NCBI GenBank assembly: GCA_963821885.1 | Contig: CAWGFN010000001.1 | Span: forward strand, 558,001 to 622,000 | Length of the DNA stretch: 64,000 nt | DNA from: Oleiagrimonas sp963821885 | Lineage (GTDB): Bacteria > Pseudomonadota > Gammaproteobacteria > Xanthomonadales > Rhodanobacteraceae | Reading direction: 5' to 3' | Shown: positions 8,184 to 17,166 of the stretch, piece after piece | Layout: every line of letters starts with the position of its first letter | How positions within the stretch are numbered: the stretch's first letter is position 1 | Notes under the pieces: generated by a model | What the model was told of the DNA's origin: nothing | The model's database searches: none | Seen by the model: the letters and a program-made list of their open reading frames with translations, nothing else | Program-made: the position numbers and the translations under genes

Positions 8184-10664
8184 TCAATGCATGAGTCGGC
8201 GCTTGAGCGTGGCGATGAAGTCGCGGTGCCGCGATGAGCTGTGGTCGAGGTGCCTGTACACCAGGCACTTGATGCTGTCGGTGAGCACCGCCCAGACCAG
8301 GCAGTAACCCCACACCAGGCCGACTTCGCCCCAGGAAATCGGCGCGACAAGTCCCAGTCCCCACAGGCACAGGCCGGTCGCTGCGAGCTTGGTCAGGACG
8401 GCCGACCAGAGCATCACCGGCGCCGGATGCGGCTTGCGCCAGAACGCGCCGCGCGTGCGCGATACGAACAGGGTCAGGTGCCCGGCCACGGCCATCTTCA
8501 GGAAGATGTAGGTCTGCACCTTGGCCGTCGGCAGGTGCAGCACCTCGATGGCCAGGTACAGCATCAGGATGCTGCCGACGGTGCCGGTCAGGCCCATCAC
8601 GGTGGACACCGTCAGCACGCGCCGCATGTCCCAGCGTACCGGCCGCGCATCAACCGCCGTGCGGTCGTAGGCGATGGTCATGATCGGCACGTCGTTGAAC
8701 AGGGCCAGCAGGATGATCATCACCGCGGTGATCGGGTAGATGTTCCATGCCAGCATCGCCAGCACCACGAACACCATGATGCGGATGGTCTCGGTGATGC
8801 GATAGATCGCGTAGGCATTCATGCGCTCGAATATGCGCCGCGCCTCCTCGACCGCCTTGACGATGGTGGACAGGCCCGGCGCGGTCAGGATCAGGCTGGA
8901 GGCAGCGCGCGCCGCTTCGGTGGCGCCCGACACCGCCACGCCGACATCGGCCTGCTTGAGCGCCGGCGCGTCGTTGACGCCGTCTCCGGTCATGGCCACG
9001 CGGTGACCGGCGGCCTGCAGCGCCTTGACGATGCCGTACTTGTGCTCGGGAAAGACTTCGGCGAAGCCATCGGCGCGGTCGATCTCGGCGGCAAGGTCGC
9101 GTGGCACGGCGTCGCCCGTCCTTCCGAACACCTCGCCCGCCGCCAGCATGTGTCGGCCGATGCCCAGCTGCCCGCCGATCTCGCGGGCGATGGCCAGGTT
9201 GTCGCCAGTCACCATCTTCACCGCGATGCCGTGCGCGCGCGCGTCGTCGATGGTCTGCCTGGAATCCACGCGCGGTGGGTCGTACAGGCCCAGCAGGCCG
9301 TCGAACACCCAGGCGCCTTCGCCTTCGCGATGGGCCACGCCCAGGGTCCTCACGCCGCGTTCGGCCTGCTGGTCGATCCACGCCTGGGCGCGGGCGCGGG
9401 TGGCCGCATCCACCGCGGCCAGGTCGAGGATCACCTGGGCGGCGCCCTTGGTCGCGTGCAGGGTGACGCCACGGGCATCGGTCCAGGCGCCTTCGGCGCG
9501 CTTGCGCACCGGGTCGAAAGGAATGAACGGACCAGCCGTGAGGGTCCCGAGCGCCGCGCGGTCCGGCAGTGCAGTGAACACCGCCTGGTCGATCGCATCG
9601 CCGTCGTCGGCCACGCTGGCCAGGGCCGCGTGGCGCAGCAGCACGGTCCGGTCGGCCACGCCGAAGGCCACGCTGTCGCCCAGGCTGAGCTGGTTGCGCG
9701 TCAGCGTGCCGGTCTTGTCCGAACACAGCACGTCGACCGCGGCCATCTCCTCGATCGACTCCAGCCGGGACACGATGGCCTTGTCCCTGGACAGCGCCAG
9801 CGCGCCAAGGGCCATGGTCACCGACAGCACCGCCGGCATCGCCACCGGGATCGAGGCCACGGTGAGGATCAGGGCAAATTGCAACAACTCGAGCCAGGGC
9901 AACCCCCGCATCAGCTCGATGCCGAACAGGACCACCACCAGGCCGACGCTGATGTAGATCAGGTAATCGCCGATCGACAGCACCGTCCGCTGGAAGTGCG
10001 AGGGCGCCCCGGCCTTGGCGACCAGCTGCGCGGTGCGCCCCAGGCGCGTACGCATGCCGGTGGCGTAGACCACGCCGGTCATGTCGCCCTGGCGCGACCA
10101 GGATCCGGAATAGACGATCTCGCCCACCCGCCGGTCCACCGGCAGGGATTCGCCGGTCAGGCTCGACTGGTCGACGCTCAGGAAGTCGCCCGCCAGCAGC
10201 TTGATGTCGGCCGGCACGATGTCGCCCGGGCGAATCCGCACGATGTCGCCAGGCACCAGGTCGGCGGCATCGCAATGTGCCCAGGCGCCATCGCGACGCA
10301 CCCGGGCCTGCAGCGCCAGTTGATGCTTGAGCGCATCCAGCGCGCTGGATGCCTGGTATTCCTGCCAGAAGCCGACGGCGGCATTGAACAACAACAGCAG
10401 CACGATGATGGCGAAGTCGGCCCAGTGCCGGACCATCGCCGACAGCAGCGCCGCCACTTCGATCATCCACGGGATCGGGGCCCAGAAATAATGCAGCAGG
10501 CGTCTCGCCAACCGACGGCTGCCCTGCGCCAGGCGGTTCGGGCCCAGACGGCGCAGCCGCGCGCCGGCCTCGGCCGCCGTCAACCCCTCGCCGGAACTTT
10601 CGAGTGCCCGCAACACGGCGTCGACCGTTTGCCCCAGCGCCTGCTGCTCATCCAGCGATTGCAT
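8184..10664 (-). CDS. plasma-membrane H+-type P-type ATPase (P3A-like)
   Basis: Protein of 826 aa. P-type motifs in order: LTGESLPV (actuator TGES, near 170), the membrane PxxxP motif IPVAMPAVLS (near 275), phosphorylation site C-S-D-K-T-G-T-L-T (near 315), GDGVNDAPALKQADVG (near 555). The ion-site segment and the short C-terminus resemble fungal/plant proton pumps and bacterial proton-efflux relatives. It probably extrudes H+ using ATP, to hold pH or membrane potential when respiration fails. Last gene of the minus-strand operon, 18 bases after the beta-CASP gene. The transported ion is inferred. Confidence 0.9.
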   Translation of the reverse strand: MQSLDEQQALGQTVDAVLRALESSGEGLTAAEAGARLRRLGPNRLAQGSRRLARRLLHYFWAPIPWMIEVAALLSAMVRHWADFAIIVLLLLFNAAVGFWQEYQASSALDALKHQLALQARVRRDGAWAHCDAADLVPGDIVRIRPGDIVPADIKLLAGDFLSVDQSSLTGESLPVDRRVGEIVYSGSWSRQGDMTGVVYATGMRTRLGRTAQLVAKAGAPSHFQRTVLSIGDYLIYISVGLVVVLFGIELMRGLPWLELLQFALILTVASIPVAMPAVLSVTMALGALALSRDKAIVSRLESIEEMAAVDVLCSDKTGTLTRNQLSLGDSVAFGVADRTVLLRHAALASVADDGDAIDQAVFTALPDRAALGTLTAGPFIPFDPVRKRAEGAWTDARGVTLHATKGAAQVILDLAAVDAATRARAQAWIDQQAERGVRTLGVAHREGEGAWVFDGLLGLYDPPRVDSRQTIDDARAHGIAVKMVTGDNLAIAREIGGQLGIGRHMLAAGEVFGRTGDAVPRDLAAEIDRADGFAEVFPEHKYGIVKALQAAGHRVAMTGDGVNDAPALKQADVGVAVSGATEAARAASSLILTAPGLSTIVKAVEEARRIFERMNAYAIYRITETIRIMVFVVLAMLAWNIYPITAVMIILLALFNDVPIMTIAYDRTAVDARPVRWDMRRVLTVSTVMGLTGTVGSILMLYLAIEVLHLPTAKVQTYIFLKMAVAGHLTLFVSRTRGAFWRKPHPAPVMLWSAVLTKLAATGLCLWGLGLVAPISWGEVGLVWGYCLVWAVLTDSIKCLVYRHLDHSSSRHRDFIATLKRRLMH

Positions 10665-10682
10665 GCACCCGCTCCTCCGCGC

Positions 10683-12098
10683 TCAGGTCCGCGCGTCGGC
10701 GCTCAGCAGGATCGGCTCGCCCATGCCGGCCATGTGCCAGGGCTGCCCGATCCCGTCCAGTTGCTCGGCGAAGGCCTTCATGCCGCGATCGTAATCGCCA
10801 TGCACCAGAAAGACCTTCCGCGGCTTGCCGCAGCGCTGCAACCATTCCAGCAGGGCATGCTGGCCGGCGTGCGCGGAAAAGCCGTTGATGGTGTGAATCT
10901 TGGCCCGCACCGCGATGTCGTCGCCGAACAGGCGCACCGAACGCGCGCCGTCGATGATCTTCCGTGCCGGGGTGCCGGATGCGGCATAGCCAACGAAGAT
11001 CACGCTGTTGGCCTCGTTCCACAGGTTGTGTCGCAGGTGGTGGCGGATCCGTCCGCCCGTGCACATGCCGGAACCGGCCATGATCACGGCACCGCCCTTG
11101 ATGCGGTTGATCGCCATCGATTCGGCCGTCTCGCGCGTCATGTGCAGGCCGATCAGCTGCAGTGGATCATGCTGCCCCAGCTCCTCGACGAACGTCGAGC
11201 TCAGGGCCTCGGTATGCTCCATGAAGATCTGCGTGGCCGAGATCGCCATCGGCGAGTCCAGGAAGACCGGCAGATGGCGCGGCAGCCGACCGTCGGTGAT
11301 CGCGTGGTACAGCGTGTAGAGAATGTCCTGCGCGCGCTCCAGGGCGAACGTGGGAATCAACACGTTGCCGCCGCGCGCATAGGCCGCGGCCACGGTCTCG
11401 ATCAGCTCGTCCACCGATGCATCCCACGGTCGATGGTCGCGGTCGCCGTAGGTGGTTTCCATCACCACGTAGTCGGGAGCGCGCGGCGGCGGCTCGGGCG
11501 CATCCAGCAGCGGACGTCCGGCATTGCCGATATCACCGGAGAACAGCACGCTGACGTGCTCGTCCCCATCCTCGATGTCCACCAGCACCGAGGCCGAGCC
11601 GAGGATGTGCCCGGCATTGACGAACGTGGCCTTGATCCCGGGAGCGATATCGCGGGTCTCGCCGTAGCCGATCGGTCGCGCGAAATTATCCATCACGCGC
11701 AGGGCGTCGGTGATGCCGTACAGCGCCTCGACCGACTTGCCACCGCGGCGTGACGCCTGGCGCCGCGCGCGTCGGGCATCCTCTTCCTGCAGGCCGGCCG
11801 AATCCATCAGCACCAGGCGCGTCAGGTCGCGGGTGGCGTCGGTGGCGTGGATGTCGCCGCGAAAGCCGCGCTTGCGCAACAACGGCAGCCGCCCGCAGTG
11901 GTCCAGATGCGCATGCGTGAGCAGGACCGCGTCGATGCCCGCGGCGCGGAAGCCGAATTCCTCGGCGTTGTCCTCCGACAGCTCGTGGCCGCCCTGGAAC
12001 ATGCCGCAATCGACCAGCACGCGGGCCTGGCTGGTTTCGATAAGGTGGCACGAGCCGGTGACCTGCTTGGCCGCGCCGTGACTGCTGAAACGGATCAT
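10683..12098 (-). CDS. beta-CASP metallo-beta-lactamase RNase/exonuclease
   Basis: Protein of 471 aa from ATG 12098. MBL motifs: T-H-A-H-L-D-H-C-G-R near residue 60, GHILGSASV near 155, FSGDIG near 175; beta-CASP motifs: P-T-F-A-L-E-R-A-Q near 235, GSGMCTGGRIRHHL near 345, F-S-A-H-A-G-Q near 395. This is the CPSF73/YSH1-like bacterial group that processes or degrades RNA. Its start overlaps the stop of the PRPP-synthetase-like gene (ATGA), so translation is coupled. In an oxygen-shortage operon, RNA breakdown could supply nucleotides to the AMP-phosphorylase-like neighbour; this link is inference. Confidence 0.9.
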   Translation of the reverse strand: MIRFSSHGAAKQVTGSCHLIETSQARVLVDCGMFQGGHELSEDNAEEFGFRAAGIDAVLLTHAHLDHCGRLPLLRKRGFRGDIHATDATRDLTRLVLMDSAGLQEEDARRARRQASRRGGKSVEALYGITDALRVMDNFARPIGYGETRDIAPGIKATFVNAGHILGSASVLVDIEDGDEHVSVLFSGDIGNAGRPLLDAPEPPPRAPDYVVMETTYGDRDHRPWDASVDELIETVAAAYARGGNVLIPTFALERAQDILYTLYHAITDGRLPRHLPVFLDSPMAISATQIFMEHTEALSSTFVEELGQHDPLQLIGLHMTRETAESMAINRIKGGAVIMAGSGMCTGGRIRHHLRHNLWNEANSVIFVGYAASGTPARKIIDGARSVRLFGDDIAVRAKIHTINGFSAHAGQHALLEWLQRCGKPRKVFLVHGDYDRGMKAFAEQLDGIGQPWHMAGMGEPILLSADART

Positions 12099-13006
12099 GT
12101 CCCACCCTCCGGAGAGCTGGTCAGCATCGCGCGCACGCCCTCGGCGATCGCCTCGCTGACATCGATGATGTTGTCGGCGCCGTGCACCGTGTTCGAGCAG
12201 GCCACGCCACTGACGCCGGCCTGCTCGATGACCTGTCGCGCGTCGCCGGCCATCAAGCCGTGCACCGCCACGCAGTACGGCGTGCGCATGCCCAGGGCAT
12301 GCAGGTGGGCAATGGCCGCGACCAGGGTGCGACCGCTGGAGATGATGTCGTCCAGCAGCACCGGCGTGCGATCGGCATGGGCCTGGACCTGCGGGATGGT
12401 CTCGCGCACCTGGGTATCGCCCAGGCGGGTCTTGTCCACGATCGCCACCGGCGCGCCGACGCGCTCGGCGACGTCGCGCGCCCATTGCGCGCTCTCGCCG
12501 TCCGGTCCGACGATCACCGGCCGCTCCACGTGCGCGCCGATCCACGCGGCCAGCGCCGGCGCGGCATGCACCACGCGACTGCGCAACGTGTATACCGTGC
12601 CAAGATCATGAATGCGGTGCAGGTGCGGATCCACCGTCACCAGCCAGTCGAAGTGCGATGACAGCAGCGAGGCATAAATCCGTGCCGACACGGCCTGCCC
12701 GGGCTGGAACCGCTTGTCCTGGCGCATGTAGGCCAGGTAGGGCGCCACCAGTCCCACGTCCATCGCGCCCAGTTCGCGCAGCGTCGCCGCCGCCATCAGC
12801 AACGGCACGGTGACGCTGTCGGGATGATCCAGGCTGCACACCAGCACGGCGCGGGTCTCCGGTTCGGGCGGCGCCACCCGCACCAGGCTTTCGCCATCGG
12901 GAAAGGCGTGGACCTCGACATCGACCACGCGCGCGGTGTCGCCGAAATGGCGCGCCAGGCGCGCGGCCATGTCCGCATGGCCCGGCATGGCATGGAACAC
13001 GATCAT
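12095..13006 (-). CDS. ribose-phosphate pyrophosphokinase-like enzyme (second type)
   Basis: Protein of 303 aa with the PRPP-synthetase fold: D-P-H-L-H-R-I-H near residue 130 in place of the usual D-L-H-A-x-Q-I, the flexible-loop segment V-D-K-T-R-L-G-D near 195, and the PRPP loop V-L-L-D-D-I-I-S-S-G-R-T-L near 215. It is shorter and more divergent than the housekeeping PrsA, which must lie elsewhere. It overlaps both neighbours by four bases, the AMP-phosphorylase-like gene before and the beta-CASP gene after. It may make PRPP from ribose 5-phosphate and ATP, or run backwards to give ATP from PRPP and AMP. The direction is not shown by the sequence. Confidence 0.85.
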   Translation of the reverse strand: MIVFHAMPGHADMAARLARHFGDTARVVDVEVHAFPDGESLVRVAPPEPETRAVLVCSLDHPDSVTVPLLMAAATLRELGAMDVGLVAPYLAYMRQDKRFQPGQAVSARIYASLLSSHFDWLVTVDPHLHRIHDLGTVYTLRSRVVHAAPALAAWIGAHVERPVIVGPDGESAQWARDVAERVGAPVAIVDKTRLGDTQVRETIPQVQAHADRTPVLLDDIISSGRTLVAAIAHLHALGMRTPYCVAVHGLMAGDARQVIEQAGVSGVACSNTVHGADNIIDVSEAIAEGVRAMLTSSPEGGT

Positions 13007-14556
13007 GCGTCGATCTCCACGTGCACGATGGAAGGATGGCGGGCTGAAAAGTCGAGCGCGTATTCCAGTTCCCCACGCGACTCGGCATGCAGCGTCATCA
13101 GCGGCTGCCCGGCCTCCACGGACTGCCCTGCATGCACCTGCAGGTAGATGCCGGCAGTCGTGGCCATCGGCGCGCCGGCGAGCTTGGCCAGGCGCGCGAT
13201 CAGGCGGTTGTCGATCACCGAGACCGTGCCGCCGTGGCGGGCCGTGATGACATGCGTGAAGGGCGCGCGGCCCGGCGTGCGCATAGCCCCCTGGGCCTCG
13301 CAGATGGCGTGGAACTTGCGCAGGGCCCGGCCATCCTCCAGCGCGGCCCGCGCCAGCCCGAGCGCAGCCTCGCCGCTGTCGACAATCCCCCCGAGTTCGA
13401 TCACCCCGGCAGCCACCTGCAGGGCCTTCTCGCGCAGGTCGGCGGGCGCGTCGGCACGATTTTCCAGCACGGCCAGCACGTCGTGCGCTTCCAGCGCCGG
13501 GCCGATGCCGTAACCGATCGGCTGGGTACCGTCGCTGAACAGGCCATGCAGATTCAGCCCGATGGCGCTGGCCGTGGCTTGCAGCGACGTCAGCAACGAG
13601 TCGCCTTCGGCGCGGGTGCGCACCTTGGCCGTGGGGCCGACGGGAATGTCGATCAGCACGTGGGTGGACCCTGCTGCAGCCTTCTTCGAAAGGACCGAGG
13701 CCACGAGCTGGCCTTCGCTGTCCACATCCAGCATGCGCTCGACGCGGATGAGCAGGTCGTCGGCCGGACTCAGGTCCATGGCGCCGCCCCACACCATGCA
13801 ACCGCCCTCGGCCTCGACCACGCGCCGCATATCGTCCAGCCCGAGGTCGACGCGGGTGAAGGTTTCCACGGTGTCCGCGGTGCCCGCGGGCGAGGTGATC
13901 GCCCGCGAACTGGTCTTGGGCATGATCAATCCCAGCGCCGTGACGATGGGCACGACGATCGGCGTGGTCCGGTTGCCCGGCAGGCCGCCGATGCAATGCT
14001 TGTCCACCACCAGCGGATGCGGCCACGACAGGCGGTTGCCCGAATGCACCATGGCCCGGGTCAGGCTGTTGACCTCGCTGGAATCCATGTTGCCATTGGC
14101 GCAGGCCACCAGGAAGGCCGCGATCTCGACGTTGCTCAGGCGACCGCCGACCACGTCCCTGATGATGGCGTCGCACTGGTTCTCGCTCAGGCGCTTGCCG
14201 AAGATCTTCCCGCGCACGTAGCTCATGGCCTCGCTCGGCGCCGGATGACGAAACCGCAGCAGCTCCCCTTCCCGTGGCTCGAGCATCGCCCAGGCCGATT
14301 CGGACACGCCGACCTCGTCGGTATCCAGCATCTGGCCCGTGGTGAGGATGTACAGCGTGGCGATGATGCTGCGTCGCGCACCGACCACTTCCACGCGCGT
14401 ATGCGCCTCGAAGCCCTCGGCGCGGCACACGGGCGCGTCGGCCCGCACCACCACGACCGGCTCGTGCTGGGTATCCACGCCCAGGCGCAGCGGCCGCATG
14501 CCCTGCGCCATCGCCGCCTGGGCATCCTGGCCCGGCACCCGCGCAATGGTCTTCAT
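13003..14556 (-). CDS. AMP phosphorylase / thymidine phosphorylase-family enzyme
   Basis: Protein of 517 aa from ATG 14556, which overlaps the phosphoketolase stop. It has the extra N-terminal domain (about residues 1-85) seen in AMP phosphorylases and missing from ordinary DeoA (about 440 aa). Shared phosphorylase motifs: Y-V-R-G-K-I-F-G-K-R-L near 115, D-K-H-C-I-G-G-L-P-G-N-R-T near 190, T-S-S-R-A-I-T-S-P-A-G-T-A-D near 220, and the C-terminal HAGQSVEAGQPLMTLHAE. AMP phosphorylase turns AMP plus phosphate into adenine and ribose 1,5-bisphosphate. Bacterial relatives are often annotated just as thymidine phosphorylase, so the base and phosphate preference is open. Confidence 0.85.
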   Translation of the reverse strand: MKTIARVPGQDAQAAMAQGMRPLRLGVDTQHEPVVVVRADAPVCRAEGFEAHTRVEVVGARRSIIATLYILTTGQMLDTDEVGVSESAWAMLEPREGELLRFRHPAPSEAMSYVRGKIFGKRLSENQCDAIIRDVVGGRLSNVEIAAFLVACANGNMDSSEVNSLTRAMVHSGNRLSWPHPLVVDKHCIGGLPGNRTTPIVVPIVTALGLIMPKTSSRAITSPAGTADTVETFTRVDLGLDDMRRVVEAEGGCMVWGGAMDLSPADDLLIRVERMLDVDSEGQLVASVLSKKAAAGSTHVLIDIPVGPTAKVRTRAEGDSLLTSLQATASAIGLNLHGLFSDGTQPIGYGIGPALEAHDVLAVLENRADAPADLREKALQVAAGVIELGGIVDSGEAALGLARAALEDGRALRKFHAICEAQGAMRTPGRAPFTHVITARHGGTVSVIDNRLIARLAKLAGAPMATTAGIYLQVHAGQSVEAGQPLMTLHAESRGELEYALDFSARHPSIVHVEIDA

Positions 14557-16976
14557 TCTTCGTCCTCCAGGGCTTCGCATGACGGCCAGCGCCACGCGGC
14601 GATCTCGGGCATGTCTTCCAGATGCTCGCGGATATAGGCCTCGTGCCGCGCCAGCATTCTCTCGCAATGCGCGCGCAACCGCATCGACGCGGCATCGTCG
14701 CGACCGGCACGGTCCAGGACATGGCGCACCAGGTGATAACGGCTGAGGCGGTTGCGCACCACCATGTCGAACGGCGTGGTGGTGGTGCCTTCCTCGCGAT
14801 AGCCCTCGGCATGGAAGCGTGCGCCGTGGCCGCGCGGCTGCACCAGCCCGTCGATCACGTGCGGGTAACCGTGGAAAGCGAACACCACCGGCTGCTCTCG
14901 CGTGAAAAGCGCGTCGAATTGCGCCTCGGGAAGGCCGTCGGGATGATCCAGCGGGTCGGCCAGCGTGAGCAGGTTGACCACGTTGACCACCCGGAACGAC
15001 AAATCCGGCAGGTGGCAGCGCAACAGCGCCGCCGCCGCCAGCGTCTCCTGGGTCGGACGATCCCCGGCGCAGGCGAGCACGACCTCCGGTGCCTCGGCCT
15101 CGCCACCTTCGGCCCAGCGCCAGCGCGACGCGCCGGCGGCACAGTGTTGCTCGGCCGCCTGCAGGTCCAGCCATTGCGGCATCGGCTGCTTGCCGGCAAT
15201 GACGAGGTTGATCCGGTTGCAGCTGGCGAAGGCGTGACGCGCGAGCGACAGCAGGCAGTTGGCATCCGGCGCCAGGTACACGCGCACGAAGCGGTGCTTG
15301 CGGTTGAGCACGTTGTCGATGAAGCCAGGGCCCTGGTGGCTGTAGCCATTGTGGTCCTGGCGCCAGGTGTGCGAGGTGAGCAGGATGTTGAGCGCCGGCA
15401 ACGGCCGTCGCCAGGGCATCTCCGAGGACGCCTTGAGCCACTTCACATGCTGGTTGACCATGCTGTCGACAATCGGCGCGAACGCCTCGTAGCAGGCGAA
15501 CAGGCCATGGCGTCCGCTCAGCACATAGCCTTCGAGCCAGCCCTCGCAACAGTGTTCGGACAGTACTTCCAGCACGCGCCCGGTCGGGCTCAGGTGCACG
15601 TCGCCGTCGCGTATCGGCTGCAGGGTGCAGCGATCGGTCACCTCGAACACGGCGTCCAGGCGGTTGGACACCAGTTCGTCGGGACAGAACAGGCGCACGT
15701 TGGAGCGCCCGGCATTGTCCCGCAGCAGATCGCGCAGCCATCGGCCGAGCGTGCGCGTGGATTCCCCGTCGACGCCGCCGGGCACAGGCACGTCGATGGC
15801 CATGGACTCCAGTGTCGGCAAGTCCAGGTCGACGCGCTGGCGACCGCCATTGGCGGCCGGACATTGCCCGGGGAGAAGATCGCTGGCCGGCAGCCCGCTC
15901 AGCAACTCCGGTTTCGGCCGCCCGTGCGCGTCGAACAGGTCTTCGGGCCGGTAGGACGCCAGCCACTGGGCCAGCTGCGCGCGTTGGGTGGCGTCCTGGC
16001 GTGCGCGCGGCAGCGGTACCTGGTGCGCTCGGAACGTGCCCTCCATCGGCAGCCCGTCGACGCATGCCGGACCGGTCCAGCCCTTGGGCGTGCGCAGCAC
16101 CAGCATCGGCCAGGCGGGCGTGGTCAGGCCGCTCGCGTCACCCTCGCGCCACTGCGCCTGGATCGCGGCGATGCGGTCGAGCATCGCATCCAGCGTGCGT
16201 GCCATCGCCAAGTGCACCGCATCCGGATCGTCGCCGCAGACGAAGAACACCTCGTAGCCGAGACCTTCGAAATGCTGGCGAATCGCATCATCGTCCATGC
16301 GCCCGAACACCGTCGGCGCGGCAATGCGGTAGCCGTTGAGGTGCAGCACCGGAAGCACCGCGCCGTCACGTCCGGGATGCAGGAAGTGGATGGATTTCCA
16401 GGCGCCGCTGGCCGGTCCGGTCTCGGCCTCGCCGTCGCCGACCACGGCCAGGGCCAGCAGTCCTGGATCATCGAATACCGCACCGAAGGCATGCAGCAAC
16501 CCGTAGCCCAACTCGCCGCCCTCGTGCAGCGAGCCGGGCAGGTGCGGTCCGACATGGCTGGACACGCCGCCGGGGGTCGAGAACTGGCGACACAGCTCGC
16601 GCAATCCCTCCGCGTCGCGCGTGACCTCGGGACGCACCTGTGCGTAGCTGCCTTCCAGCCACACATTGGCGATCACCGCAGGCGCACCATGCCCTGGCCC
16701 GGCCACGAACAGGCTGCGCACGCCCCGCGTGCGGGCAATCCGCAACAGGTGCGTGTACAACAGGTTCAGACCCGGGCTGGTGCCCCAGTGGCCCAGCAAC
16801 CGTGGCTTGATGTGCGCGGCAGCCAGCGGCTCGTGCAACAGGACGTTGTCGGCAAGGAAGATCTGCGCCGCCGCGACATAGTTGGTGGCCCGCCACCACA
16901 GCCGCTCCCATGCCAGGCCATCGTGGGCATCCTCTCCATGATGCGGGTGCGCGTCCATTGCAGGCTCGGTGTGCAT
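14553..16976 (-). CDS. xfp: phosphoketolase (xylulose-5-P/fructose-6-P)
   Basis: Protein of 807 aa, usual family length. Clear motifs: G-H-W-G-T-S-P-G-L near residue 64, G-P-G-H-G-A-P near 93, the TPP-binding G-D-G-E-A-E-T-G near 178, S-H-T-W-R-Q-D-H-N-G-Y-S-H-Q near 530. It cleaves xylulose 5-phosphate or fructose 6-phosphate with phosphate to acetyl phosphate plus a triose or tetrose phosphate; acetate kinase then makes ATP. First gene of the minus-strand operon. The predicted transcription start under the FNR-type promoter falls almost on the first ATG, so translation may be leaderless or begin at Met7 (16958). Confidence 0.96.
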   Translation of the reverse strand: MHTEPAMDAHPHHGEDAHDGLAWERLWWRATNYVAAAQIFLADNVLLHEPLAAAHIKPRLLGHWGTSPGLNLLYTHLLRIARTRGVRSLFVAGPGHGAPAVIANVWLEGSYAQVRPEVTRDAEGLRELCRQFSTPGGVSSHVGPHLPGSLHEGGELGYGLLHAFGAVFDDPGLLALAVVGDGEAETGPASGAWKSIHFLHPGRDGAVLPVLHLNGYRIAAPTVFGRMDDDAIRQHFEGLGYEVFFVCGDDPDAVHLAMARTLDAMLDRIAAIQAQWREGDASGLTTPAWPMLVLRTPKGWTGPACVDGLPMEGTFRAHQVPLPRARQDATQRAQLAQWLASYRPEDLFDAHGRPKPELLSGLPASDLLPGQCPAANGGRQRVDLDLPTLESMAIDVPVPGGVDGESTRTLGRWLRDLLRDNAGRSNVRLFCPDELVSNRLDAVFEVTDRCTLQPIRDGDVHLSPTGRVLEVLSEHCCEGWLEGYVLSGRHGLFACYEAFAPIVDSMVNQHVKWLKASSEMPWRRPLPALNILLTSHTWRQDHNGYSHQGPGFIDNVLNRKHRFVRVYLAPDANCLLSLARHAFASCNRINLVIAGKQPMPQWLDLQAAEQHCAAGASRWRWAEGGEAEAPEVVLACAGDRPTQETLAAAALLRCHLPDLSFRVVNVVNLLTLADPLDHPDGLPEAQFDALFTREQPVVFAFHGYPHVIDGLVQPRGHGARFHAEGYREEGTTTTPFDMVVRNRLSRYHLVRHVLDRAGRDDAASMRLRAHCERMLARHEAYIREHLEDMPEIAAWRWPSCEALEDEE

Positions 16977-16982
16977 GGCTTG

Positions 16983-17052
16983 ATTCTAGGCCTCGACATG
17001 CGGAGGCGAGTTGACGCATATCAACTGGCCCGAAAGCGCGCCGGCCTACCAT
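16983..17052. promoter_or_regulatory. divergent FNR/Anr-type promoter region (box 17011-17024)
   Basis: TTGACGCATATCAA at 17011-17024 differs from the FNR/Anr consensus TTGAT-N4-ATCAA by one base. A -10-like TAGAAT for the phosphoketolase direction lies at 16983-16988 and a -10-like TACCAT for the phosphotransacetylase direction at 17047-17052; both are centred 32 bases from the box centre. This is the class II layout, with the activator near -41.5. One symmetric box could thus drive both operons when oxygen is low. Confidence 0.8.
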
Positions 17053-17166
17053 CGACAGGCCCCGGAGGCGCATCACGGGGCGCCGTGGACTCCGCCTCGG
17101 CGTCGCCGTCGCACCGGCGATCATGGAGCGACTCCAGGTACGGTGACTGCAGCGAGGACCCTGTGC

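Noticed and set aside
8241..11753. A very long open frame (1170 codons) on the plus strand opposite the ATPase and beta-CASP genes
   Set aside because: It is a mirror of GC-rich coding on the minus strand, has no ribosome site, and its composition (Gly, His, Gln and Arg rich) matches no family; the minus-strand genes have full motif sets.
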